Part shown: positions 6,852 to 12,236 of the stretch, piece by piece | Layout: each line of letters opens with the position of its first letter | Position numbering within the stretch: position 1 is the first letter of the stretch | Assembly (NCBI GenBank): GCA_902491915.1 | Contig: CABUJL010000050.1 | Coordinates: 1-12,259, forward strand | From: an uncultured Collinsella sp. | Lineage (GTDB): Bacteria > Actinomycetota > Coriobacteriia > Coriobacteriales > Coriobacteriaceae | DNA: 12,259 nucleotides | Direction: 5' to 3' | Translations under genes and position numbers: made by a program | Notes under the pieces: model-generated | What the model was told of the DNA's origin: nothing | Seen by the model: the letters and a program-made list of their open reading frames with translations, nothing else | The model's database searches: none

Positions 6852-7556
6852 TCAGTCTTCGATTTCAGGGTTCAGAAAGTCGATGTCCTCGTCCTCGGGA
6901 TGCGCGAGAGCCTGTTTAATGGCCGCTCCGCCCTTAATGGAGTAGATGACAGCCGTGAGCATGGAGAAGATCACGCCGCCGTACACAAAGAAGATGCCGA
7001 GGGGCACCGAGCTTCCGTTGAGGCCCGGGAAGGCCGTAAGGGATGAAGGTAAAAGATGCAGGCCGTCAATAACGGGGAAACCGAGCAGCATGAGCGAGAA
7101 ACCAGTCATGAGCAGCGCTGTGGCAATCTTTCCCGGGAAGACGACATCGATGGGGCGACGGTGATAATGACGAACGATAAGCGTGCCGATGCCCAGATAG
7201 ATGTCGCGGCCAATAATGAGCACGCAGACCCAGACGGGCAGCTCTCCGCGGACCACCAGGCCAAGTACGCCGGTGAACAGCAGCGCGCGGTCGCAAATGG
7301 GATCCATGACCTTGCCGAGCCATGAGACCGTCTTAGTCATGCGGGCGATCTGACCGTCCATCCAGTCAGTGGAGGCGGCAACGGCGTAGATAACGATGGC
7401 GATGACGCGGTTGTTATCCGTCACAAACAGGTACAGAAATACCAGGGTGAGGATCAGCCGCGTAAAGGTGATGAAATTGGAGATCGTAAAGATCTTATTC
7501 GACGGGTAATCGGAAGTGCCGATAAGCTCCTTTTTGATCTTCTTTTTGATGCCCAC
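6852..7556 (-). CDS. pgsA: CDP-alcohol phosphatidyltransferase, phosphatidylglycerophosphate synthase type
   Basis: Integral membrane enzyme of phospholipid synthesis. The family joins CDP-diacylglycerol to an alcohol, for PgsA glycerol-3-phosphate, giving phosphatidylglycerophosphate. The full catalytic signature DG-x2-AR-x8-G-x3-D-x3-D is present: Asp64, Asp67-Gly68, Ala71-Arg72, Gly81, Asp85 and Asp89. Several hydrophobic segments surround it (about 30-45, 50-63, 92-125, 142-163 and 185-207). An acidic tail (EDEDIDFLNPEIED) ends the 234-residue protein. I chose the GTG at 7556: GGGGGAG lies just upstream, it gives a normal basic N-terminus (MGIKKKIKKE), and a promoter (7593-7621) would start transcription downstream of the earlier in-frame ATGs at 7646 and 7631. 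The alcohol substrate (glycerol phosphate or inositol phosphate) is not proven. It heads the minus-strand cluster. Confidence 0.9.
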   Translation of the reverse strand: MGIKKKIKKELIGTSDYPSNKIFTISNFITFTRLILTLVFLYLFVTDNNRVIAIVIYAVAASTDWMDGQIARMTKTVSWLGKVMDPICDRALLFTGVLGLVVRGELPVWVCVLIIGRDIYLGIGTLIVRHYHRRPIDVVFPGKIATALLMTGFSLMLLGFPVIDGLHLLPSSLTAFPGLNGSSVPLGIFFVYGGVIFSMLTAVIYSIKGGAAIKQALAHPEDEDIDFLNPEIED

Positions 7557-7592
7557 AGGACTCCCCCGCTGGTTAACGACAAAACTTTCGAT

Positions 7593-7621
7593 ACTATACC
7601 CGTTCCGGCGATGTCTATCCA
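7593..7621 (-). promoter_or_regulatory. Promoter of pgsA
   Basis: On the minus strand, TGGATA (7621-7616) and TATAGT (7598-7593) are 17 bases apart. Transcription would begin near 7586, leaving a leader of about 30 bases before the GTG start with its GGGGGAG ribosome site. This placement supports the GTG over the upstream ATG codons. Confidence 0.5.
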
Positions 7622-7641
7622 GCGCAGCCATAGAGAGTCCA

Positions 7642-7739
7642 GACATGTGGAGGGCGCTGTCGCAACGTGAATGTGCCGTTTTTGTGTACGTCAGCCTCCA
7701 AACATGTCATAAATTGTCGTTTTTGGAGGATGACGTACA
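7642..7739. repeat. Interleaved inverted repeats upstream of pgsA
   Basis: Left arm 7685-7702 (GTACGTCAGCCTCCAAA preceded by T) pairs with 7722-7739 with one mismatch, about 18 bp across a 19-base centre. The middle segment CCTCCAAACATGTC (7695-7708) can instead pair with GACATGTGGAGG (7642-7653), with two unpaired bases. The two pairings exclude each other. No gene with a ribosome site lies inside. This could be a dispersed intergenic repeat, a decayed mobile element or an alternative-structure leader; the sequence alone does not decide. Confidence 0.5.
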
Positions 7740-7741
7740 AG

Positions 7742-7816
7742 TTTTTGTTAAGCGAAAGTATCGATTAATAAAGCCGTTGATTCTTCGTTGCTTACTTTAT
7801 TGATTCTTAACAAAAA
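7742..7816. repeat. AT-rich inverted repeat next to the tRNA-type terminator
   Basis: TTTTTGTTAAG (7742-7752) pairs perfectly with CTTAACAAAAA (7806-7816). Inside, AATAAAG (7767-7773) can pair with CTTTATT (7795-7801). The segment is strongly AT-rich compared with the genes on either side. The outer arm overlaps the T tract of the following minus-strand terminator. Confidence 0.45.
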
Positions 7817-7840
7817 AGGTCAGGCACTAGGTGCCTGACC
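7812..7840 (-). terminator. Terminator of the former tRNA-Pro gene
   Basis: On the minus strand, GGTCAGGCAC (7840-7831) pairs perfectly with GTGCCTGACC (7827-7818) across a three-base loop, and TTTTTT (7817-7812) follows. It starts ten bases after the CCA end of the tRNA fragment, as expected for a tRNA terminator. Confidence 0.85.
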
Positions 7841-7850
7841 TGTAAACTTC

Positions 7851-7895
7851 TGGGCAGGACGACTGGATTCGAACCAGCGACCCCTTGACCCCCAG
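7851..7895 (-). pseudogene. 3' part of tRNA-Pro(GGG); candidate attachment-site remnant
   Basis: Read on the minus strand from 7895, the pieces of a tRNA fall in order: anticodon loop CTGGGGG (U33, anticodon GGG), 3' anticodon stem TCAAG, variable loop GGGTC, T arm GCTGG-TTCGAAT-CCAGT, acceptor strand CGTCCTG, then C and CCA (7853-7851). G72 implies the C1-G72 pair typical of bacterial tRNA-Pro, though position 73 is C where A is usual. The 5' half (CAGGACG acceptor strand, D arm and the CTTGA anticodon strand) is absent from the adjacent 7896-7960. Loss exactly at the anticodon loop is what integration by a tyrosine recombinase leaves at the displaced end, so DNA to the right is probably the inserted element. 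The fragment is seen; the integration history is inferred. Confidence 0.7.
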
Positions 7896-8276
7896 CGAGG
7901 TCAGAATGACCCTGACCTGTGCTTAATTTGTTAAAACACGCGCAGATAGCGCAAGTAGCGCATTTCCGCATTTGCAAATTTTACCAGCGCAGCGCGGTCT
8001 GTCCAGATAGCATATTTTCGGCTTCGAGGAGCGCGGTGCAGCCAATGACTTAATCAACGGGGGTGGGAGCCCCGAATCGTCGTCTCTCTGGGTTCCCGCA
8101 GGTGGGCCCTTCTGTTTCTAATCAACTGCGGATTCAGGAGCTATGTGGTCAATATAATACCGTTGAACCCGCATATCGATACCGCTCAGCCATTCGCCTC
8201 GCCCCCGTCGCACGCATCTCCATTCGGTCTGTCATCATTAATCTAACGATGCTTTGAGGAATGTAAGTCTGACTAA
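7896..8276. other. Gene-free stretch between the tRNA fragment and the ABC gene
   Basis: No convincing gene is seen on either strand. It holds a hairpin AGGTCAG (7898-7904)/CTGACCT (7912-7918), a doubled TAGCGCA separated by AG (about 7947-7962), and a longer hairpin GGGAGCCC (8065-8072)/GGGTTCCC (8090-8097) with one G.U pair. A TATAAT at 8153-8158 could serve the ABC gene, but no -35 matches at 16-18 bases. GAGGA (8256-8260) is 16 bases from the ABC start, too far for a good ribosome site. Confidence 0.5.
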
Positions 8277-10091
8277 ATGTACTGTCGACTTCTTCTCAAA
8301 CTAATCCTAAGAGACAAGGCCGTATGGATTTGTACGCTCGTTCTCGCTGCAGCCTTTTCCGTCCCCATTGCGTTCAATTCACCCATCTACGGGCCCTTCT
8401 TTATGAAGCAGGGCATGCAGGGCTTTGTCGACGCATTCAATACGCGCGCGCCCCAGGCCAGCGGCACAGACCTATCGCCAGAGCAGCAAGATGACGCTGA
8501 GCTTGCAAGATACGCGAACGCCGCCCTCGCCGCTCAAACCGACGCCGCCTTTCTCGACTCTGCCGAGAGCTACTACGCGCTCATGGACGAGGGCTTCCAA
8601 TCCGGGTCCATCGTGGGGGACCAGGAGACCAATGACGCAGACCTCGCGTATTGCCGTGCCCTGAGCAGCTCCGGCATCGCGGATATCCCGGCCTCCGCAA
8701 ACGACCTGCCGTTCCTCTCCTTCCTGCCCTACGCCATTGCCCAGGCGCCGTCCTTCCTTCCCTTCATCCCCTTCCTTCTCTCGTCGATACTCGTGCTCGG
8801 CGCCACAAGGCCCGGGACCCTGGCGGCGAAGGCGCCCGCGCCCAAATTCCGGCGCCTTATCCAGACCGTGTTTTCGATAATCGGCGCGGGGACCGCGATG
8901 CTCCTCGCCGGCCTTGCGCCCGGGGGCATTTACGCCTTGGCCCTAAACGGCTTCGGGCAAATCGGGTACCCGATCGCCTTCTTCCATGACGGCGCGCTTG
9001 CCACCACGACCGCGGGAGACGTCTTCACGACCCTGCTTCTCGCGCTGCTTGCGGGCGGAACCTTGATATCCGTTTGCTCCGTCGTCCTATCGACCGCAAC
9101 GAGGCGCGTCCTCGCGGGCCCCCTTGCCTCCGCGCTGCTTGTCGCGGCCCCGGCATTCCCGTTATTGTCCGATTCGGCACTGGGGCATAATGCCGCGCTC
9201 GAGCTCCTGCCGCTGGCCGTGTTCTCGCCTATCGAGGCAACGGGTTACGTGGGATGCTTCCCGACAGAATTCATTGGCTCCGGTTCGGGCGGCGCATCGA
9301 TGCTTGCCGTGGCCCTGGTGTACGTCGCGGTCCTTTTCGCGGTCGGCGCCGTTGTGACGCGTTCGCCCAAACAGGCTGGACCCGCTAAAAAGCACCATGG
9401 GCTTGAGCTCCTGGACGTGAGCGTGGGATACGGGAGCACGACGATACTTTCGATCGGGTCGCTTTCCTTGGGCCCGGGAACGGCGGCGGGGCTCGTCGCT
9501 CCCAACGGCTCGGGGAAAACCACCCTTCTTGAAGCGCTGTCGGGCCAATTTCCCACCCGCATCCGCTCGGGAAGCCTGTTGGCAGACGGAATCTACCAAC
9601 GTCGATCAGCCGAATTCGCAGAACTCGTCTACCTGAGCTCTTCAGGCGGCGCGGATCTCTACCCCACGCTATCGGCCCGCGAGCACCTCTCTTTCGTTAG
9701 GGAGGCGTGGAAATCGGCCGCCGACATCGACTCGCTCTGCAACTCCCTCGGAATCTCCCCATATCTCGACAAGCCGACCCGTAAACTCTCGACAGGAATG
9801 AAGCAGCAGGTAAAGCTTGCCATGGCGATAGCGACCGGTTGCCCGTACCTCATCCTCGATGAACCGCTGAACGGCCTCGATCCGGGAAAACGGAAAACCT
9901 CCTGCGACGCGATGCGCAGCGAAGTGGCGCGGGGACGCAGCGTGCTCATCTCAAGCCATCTGCTCGACGACCTGGCAGACCTTACCAACTCGTTCTACTT
10001 CATCGAGGCCGGCACGCTCGTGGAAAAGATCAAGTCGTCCTCGCAGACGCTCAAGCAGGAATACCTCGATACATACGAGGGAGGTGAATGA
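8277..10091 (+). CDS. ABC transporter with permease and C-terminal ATPase fused
   Basis: A 604-residue membrane protein. The N-terminal half has about six hydrophobic segments (near 16-33, 158-177, 198-222, 249-272, 278-297 and 342-361), with a large, probably external, loop (about 34-155) between the first two, an ABC-2-like layout. A basic linker (PAKKHH, 369-374) leads to the ATPase: Walker A PNGSGKTT (409-416), signature LSTGMKQQ (504-511), Walker B YLILDEP (524-530), D-loop GLD (533-535) and switch His561 in SSHLLDD. The Q-loop glutamine appears to be Ser455 (YLSSS). Permease-then-ATPase order in one chain is unusual for this type, which is normally two proteins. The substrate is unknown; export or self-protection is a guess. 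ATG 8277 has no close ribosome site. The next gene starts inside its end region and is translationally coupled. Base use is more GC-rich than in flanking accessory genes. Confidence 0.85.
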   Translation: MYCRLLLKLILRDKAVWICTLVLAAAFSVPIAFNSPIYGPFFMKQGMQGFVDAFNTRAPQASGTDLSPEQQDDAELARYANAALAAQTDAAFLDSAESYYALMDEGFQSGSIVGDQETNDADLAYCRALSSSGIADIPASANDLPFLSFLPYAIAQAPSFLPFIPFLLSSILVLGATRPGTLAAKAPAPKFRRLIQTVFSIIGAGTAMLLAGLAPGGIYALALNGFGQIGYPIAFFHDGALATTTAGDVFTTLLLALLAGGTLISVCSVVLSTATRRVLAGPLASALLVAAPAFPLLSDSALGHNAALELLPLAVFSPIEATGYVGCFPTEFIGSGSGGASMLAVALVYVAVLFAVGAVVTRSPKQAGPAKKHHGLELLDVSVGYGSTTILSIGSLSLGPGTAAGLVAPNGSGKTTLLEALSGQFPTRIRSGSLLADGIYQRRSAEFAELVYLSSSGGADLYPTLSAREHLSFVREAWKSAADIDSLCNSLGISPYLDKPTRKLSTGMKQQVKLAMAIATGCPYLILDEPLNGLDPGKRKTSCDAMRSEVARGRSVLISSHLLDDLADLTNSFYFIEAGTLVEKIKSSSQTLKQEYLDTYEGGE

Positions 10092-10092
10092 C

Positions 10093-10521
10093 ATGATAGG
10101 CAAGAGCTATGCAAAGATAGCGATTGTTGGCTCTGCACTTTGTCTTGCAATGGTGCTATGTGCATCATTTGCGAGGTATAGGTCCGAGCAGTCGTTCATC
10201 GATGGCGCTGAAAACGGTTTTGGCATAGACGGGATGTATGTCAACGATGGCGCGACCAGGCCGTCTATGGCGATTCTTGCAGGCGAAGACATGGAATGGC
10301 AAATCTGTAATGACGATGGCTCTTGTCTGAGTGGTCGTTTGGCCGCAACGAGCGACCCGAATTCGTTCGATCTTCTCGACAATGATGGATCGGATTGCGG
10401 TTCAGTTCACCTGTCGTATGCATCACGAGACGGGATGGACGGCATTCTCTACGTCTCCCACGAGACTGGCGATTTCAAGATGCGCAGGACTAACCGAGTG
10501 CCGGCTTTTATCGAGGAGTGA
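10093..10521 (+). CDS. Small membrane-anchored protein coupled to the ABC transporter
   Basis: I do not recognise this 142-residue protein. It has a basic N-terminus, one hydrophobic segment (about 8-26, KIAIVGSALCLAMVLCASF) and an outside-facing domain rich in Gly, Asp and Ser with alternating hydrophobic residues (about 45-135), which suggests a small beta-sheet fold. Cys72, Cys78 and Cys102 could form a disulfide. The sequence before Cys23 is MVL, so this is not a proper lipobox. The start at 10093 is set by a near-perfect GGAGGTGA five bases upstream, which overlaps the ABC stop codon (10089-10091). The two proteins are therefore made together and probably work together, for example as an accessory or substrate-binding subunit. 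A GC-rich hairpin follows the stop. Function unknown. Confidence 0.75.
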   Translation: MIGKSYAKIAIVGSALCLAMVLCASFARYRSEQSFIDGAENGFGIDGMYVNDGATRPSMAILAGEDMEWQICNDDGSCLSGRLAATSDPNSFDLLDNDGSDCGSVHLSYASRDGMDGILYVSHETGDFKMRRTNRVPAFIEE

Positions 10522-10525
10522 GAAC

Positions 10526-10556
10526 TCCCGGCGGTCTGCCGATCAGGCCGCCGGGG
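10526..10556 (+). terminator. Hairpin terminator candidate after the ABC operon
   Basis: CCCGGCGG (10527-10534) pairs with CCGCCGGG (10548-10555). The stem extends inward (T.G, then CTG with CAG) to a five-base loop and outward by one G.U pair. It begins five bases after the stop codon. There is no T tract, so termination strength is uncertain. Confidence 0.5.
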
Positions 10557-10564
10557 TATCGAAC

Positions 10565-10600
10565 CCCGCATTCATCCGTACACACACGGATGAATGCGGG
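10565..10600. repeat. Perfect 15-bp hairpin
   Basis: CCCGCATTCATCCGT (10565-10579) pairs with 10586-10600 without a mismatch across a six-base ACACAC loop. No T tract flanks it on either strand. CGGATGAA from one arm recurs at 10608-10615. It may be a second terminator-like stem, a protein site or the end of a lost insertion. Confidence 0.55.
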
Positions 10601-10623
10601 AAGTGTCCGGATGAAGTTGATAA

Positions 10624-10959
10624 TCAAGGAAACAATGCCGTTCTGCCTGGGACGGCTTTGGACTGGACTTTAACTACAACATCGCGATCGACACTTATCA
10701 GCTCGCGCGACGCGCATGGCCAGATCTCGGACGCTGGTGCATGGAGGACCTTCGAGATTTACTGTACATCCAAAACGACGACGCACACCGCGTGCTCGCC
10801 GACTGCGAAGACGAGTTGGCTGTCTACAATGCGATCAGAAACGGCGTGAAGTCCGGAGAGCTTTCTGTCGAACCGCCGCGCCGTCGCGCGAGCCGACCGG
10901 GCAACCCGGGCAATCTGGTCCTGGCTCTCCCGGTCGTATTCCTACGATATCGCCCCTAG
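10624..10959 (+). pseudogene. C-terminal fragment of a DnaQ-type 3'-5' exonuclease
   Basis: One frame, open from just after a TAA at 10621 to a TAG at 10957-10959, reads like the end of a DEDD-family exonuclease (DNA polymerase III epsilon/RNase T type). Visible are IAIDTYQLARRAWPDL, matching the common IDTLxLAR..P motif, then a helix-rich stretch, then AHRVLADCED (10783-10812), the Exo III motif with catalytic His and Asp. The Exo I motif (DxE) and Exo II region are missing, and no in-frame start with a ribosome site precedes the conserved part; the ATG at 10741 lies in its middle. The last 35 codons turn Arg/Pro-rich and may be out of the original frame. It is best read as a decayed remnant of a gene cut by rearrangement. 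Activity is very unlikely. Confidence 0.7.
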
Positions 10960-10971
10960 ATCACCAATGTG

Positions 10972-11211
10972 TCAGATAAAGAATGAGGCAATGGCTGTGA
11001 TCACGCCTACGGCGGACGCAACGACTGCGCCTTTTTTCCTCTCCTTTAGTCCGACGAATAGGGTTGCCGTAAAGTAAAGGGCGGAAATGCAGTCTATGGC
11101 AAGCAAAGCGAGTTCCTTGGGCGGTTTCAGCAAAAGGTCGCTAGCAAAGAGTAATGCAAGCAGGGCAAAGCCGATTGTGACCAAGTATCTCGATTGATTT
11201 TGCGACAGCAT
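10972..11211 (-). CDS. 79-residue three-helix membrane protein
   Basis: I do not recognise this protein. It has three hydrophobic segments (about 9-27, 34-53 and 62-79) separated by short loops, one with KPPKE and one basic with KERKK, so it is almost entirely embedded in the membrane. The ATG at 11211 follows AAAAGGCGG at good spacing. It lies 12 bases after the stop of a 37-residue hydrophobic peptide on the same strand, so the two are probably one transcript. Size and topology resemble immunity proteins of small bacteriocins, but they equally fit a generic small membrane protein. No homology is claimed. No clear terminator follows; the downstream DNA is the exonuclease remnant on the other strand. 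Confidence 0.6.
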   Translation of the reverse strand: MLSQNQSRYLVTIGFALLALLFASDLLLKPPKELALLAIDCISALYFTATLFVGLKERKKGAVVASAVGVITAIASFFI

Positions 11212-11223
11212 GGCAACCGCCTT

Positions 11224-11337
11224 TTAGAACATGTAAGTGAAAAGTCGGTACGATGTCATTGCGGTTGCAAACAAGCCGCCGCCAGGACCGGTTGTCACGA
11301 GACCGGCGATAACGCATTTTCTCGGTTTCCAGCTCAT
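11224..11337 (-). CDS. 37-residue cationic hydrophobic peptide
   Basis: A short gene, easily missed by size cut-offs. The ATG at 11337 is preceded by GAGAGGGG six bases upstream, one of the better ribosome sites in the accessory region. The peptide begins MSWKPRKCVIAGLV, has a glycine-rich centre (TTGPGGG, 15-21) and ends with an aromatic tail (SYRLFTYMF). It carries about four positive and no negative charges, one cysteine (Cys8) and two hydrophobic stretches, and there is no cleavable double-glycine leader. It sits 12 bases before a three-helix membrane protein. A leaderless bacteriocin-like peptide, a toxin-like membrane peptide or a small subunit of a membrane complex are all possible. 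A candidate promoter and palindrome lie upstream (11370-11398). Coding status is inferred from ribosome site and spacing, not from homology. Confidence 0.5.
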   Translation of the reverse strand: MSWKPRKCVIAGLVTTGPGGGLFATAMTSYRLFTYMF

Positions 11338-11369
11338 GACAGGCCCCTCTCTCATGGTGCAACGCATAC

Positions 11370-11398
11370 ATTATGAGATATGCACATTATCTCGCTAA
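11370..11398 (-). promoter_or_regulatory. Possible promoter with palindrome before the 37-residue peptide
   Basis: On the minus strand, CATAAT (11375-11370) is a fair -10, and TTAGCG (11398-11393) lies at the -35 position with 17 bases between; the -35 is weak. GAGATA-N7-TATCTC (11375-11393) is an exact inverted repeat filling the spacer, as a repressor site would. Confidence 0.35.
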
Positions 11399-11445
11399 TT
11401 AATTTCAATATCCATCATCCAACTAAAGAATACTGACTCACTGGT

Positions 11446-11706
11446 TCAGCGACGATGCATTTTTACCCTTGCGTTCCCACTCGCCGCGTCGGCGGTCGGA
11501 AGGGTCTCCGTCTCGCATTTAGCGACCTTGCACCCGTATCTGTCGAGCCAGGCGGCAAGCGCATCCCAATCGACGCGCTTCCAGTCGCCGCTCGGCGCGT
11601 GCTGCATCACGAGGCCTCCGGCGACCATGAGCGCGTGGACATGCTCTCCTTGCAGGCCAGCAATGATCCCGCCGGTGCATACGATGCTAGGTCGCTGTGC
11701 CGGCAC
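11446..11706 (-). CDS. Orphan reading frame, possibly the end of a decayed gene
   Basis: I do not recognise this 86-residue product. It reads as plausible protein, with IVCTGGIIAGLQGEHVHALMVAGGLVMQHAPSG in two pieces and then WKRVDWDALAAWLDRYGCKV (residues 42-61 or so), before a polar tail. The only start near its beginning is a GTG at 11706 with no ribosome site. The frame stays open upstream to a TAA near 11750 and still looks protein-like there (KGYKGQYVCTV), which suggests a truncated gene rather than a complete one. A plus-strand frame (11455-11754) covers the same DNA but looks less natural. Given the exonuclease remnant nearby, a pseudogene is the likelier reading. Confidence 0.3.
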   Translation of the reverse strand: MPAQRPSIVCTGGIIAGLQGEHVHALMVAGGLVMQHAPSGDWKRVDWDALAAWLDRYGCKVAKCETETLPTADAASGNARVKMHRR

Positions 11707-11801
11707 TGTGCAAACGTATTGGCCTTTGTACCCCTTTTGGCAACTTTAGCATGACTGTAGGTTAAACCAACCCACAGCCATGAGCACGTTAACGTAGTAC
11801 T

Positions 11802-12236
11802 ATGCTAATTACACGGATAAGGCAGGGGTATTTTTCTTTGGCGAATAAATTTGTATTTTATGGCAAGGGGAGTGGCGTTAAGGTTTTCATCGCTATATCA
11901 GTTGCCGTGTTCGCATTCTCTGCGCTATTTCTAAAAGTGGAGCGTTGCCAAAAAGATAGCGGAGGTGACTATTCACATTTGTGGTTCGTGAGCGGATTGG
12001 TGTTGAACGTTGACAGCTCTGGCGATTTTACCATGTCGGTCGAAAGCGAAGATCCATATAACGACGGGTCTGATCGTCTGACCATTCTGGTTGATTCAGA
12101 ACATACGCGCTATGTAAGCGATAGCCCCGTGAGCGTTGGGTCTAAAGTCAAGGTAGGCTATTTTCTCGATTCCCGAAAGAAAAATACGATTCGCTGCTCT
12201 TCTGTGTTAGCGTCGGATTATTTTAGCCAAATATAG
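11802..12236 (+). CDS. Membrane-anchored small protein with OB-like C-terminal domain
   Basis: I do not recognise this protein of up to 144 residues. A basic N-terminus and one hydrophobic segment (about 27-45, VKVFIAISVAVFAFSALFL) are followed by an exported domain of about 90 residues. Its strand pattern (WFVSGLVLNVDSSGDFTMSV, then RLTILVDSEHTRYV, then PVSVGSKVKVGYF) is like small OB-fold beta barrels in which a GxKVxV turn closes the sheet. The start is uncertain: the ATG at 11802 has no ribosome site, while an in-frame TTG at 11838 follows AGGGG nine bases upstream and would give a 132-residue protein with the same anchor. The gene is more AT-rich than the ABC gene and the core genes, which suggests separate acquisition. 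Its overall plan resembles the 142-residue protein at 10093, without visible sequence similarity. Confidence 0.6.
   Translation: MLITRIRQGYFSLANKFVFYGKGSGVKVFIAISVAVFAFSALFLKVERCQKDSGGDYSHLWFVSGLVLNVDSSGDFTMSVESEDPYNDGSDRLTILVDSEHTRYVSDSPVSVGSKVKVGYFLDSRKKNTIRCSSVLASDYFSQI

Noticed and set aside
7614..7709. 31-codon minus-strand frame within the repeats upstream of pgsA
   Set aside because: No ribosome site before its ATG, and its sequence is largely set by the inverted repeats.
7516..7803. Plus-strand frame covering the pgsA start and the inverted repeats
   Set aside because: It starts inside pgsA on the opposite strand, has no ribosome site and passes through the palindromic repeats.
7851..7960. 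Intact tRNA gene
   Set aside because: The T arm, acceptor 3' strand and anticodon loop are present, but no matching 5' acceptor strand or D arm exists on the minus strand to the right of 7895.
8065..8097. Hairpin in the ABC leader as a riboswitch or T-box
   Set aside because: Only one stem with a G.U pair is seen; the conserved T-box sequence and any known riboswitch core are absent.
8063..8257. 64-codon plus-strand frame with GTG start before the ABC gene
   Set aside because: Composition is not protein-like, there is no convincing ribosome site, and it overlaps the only plausible -10 of the ABC gene.
11786..11795. ACGTTAACGT palindrome before the last gene as an operator
   Set aside because: A ten-base self-complementary word alone is weak evidence, and no good promoter hexamers could be aligned around it.
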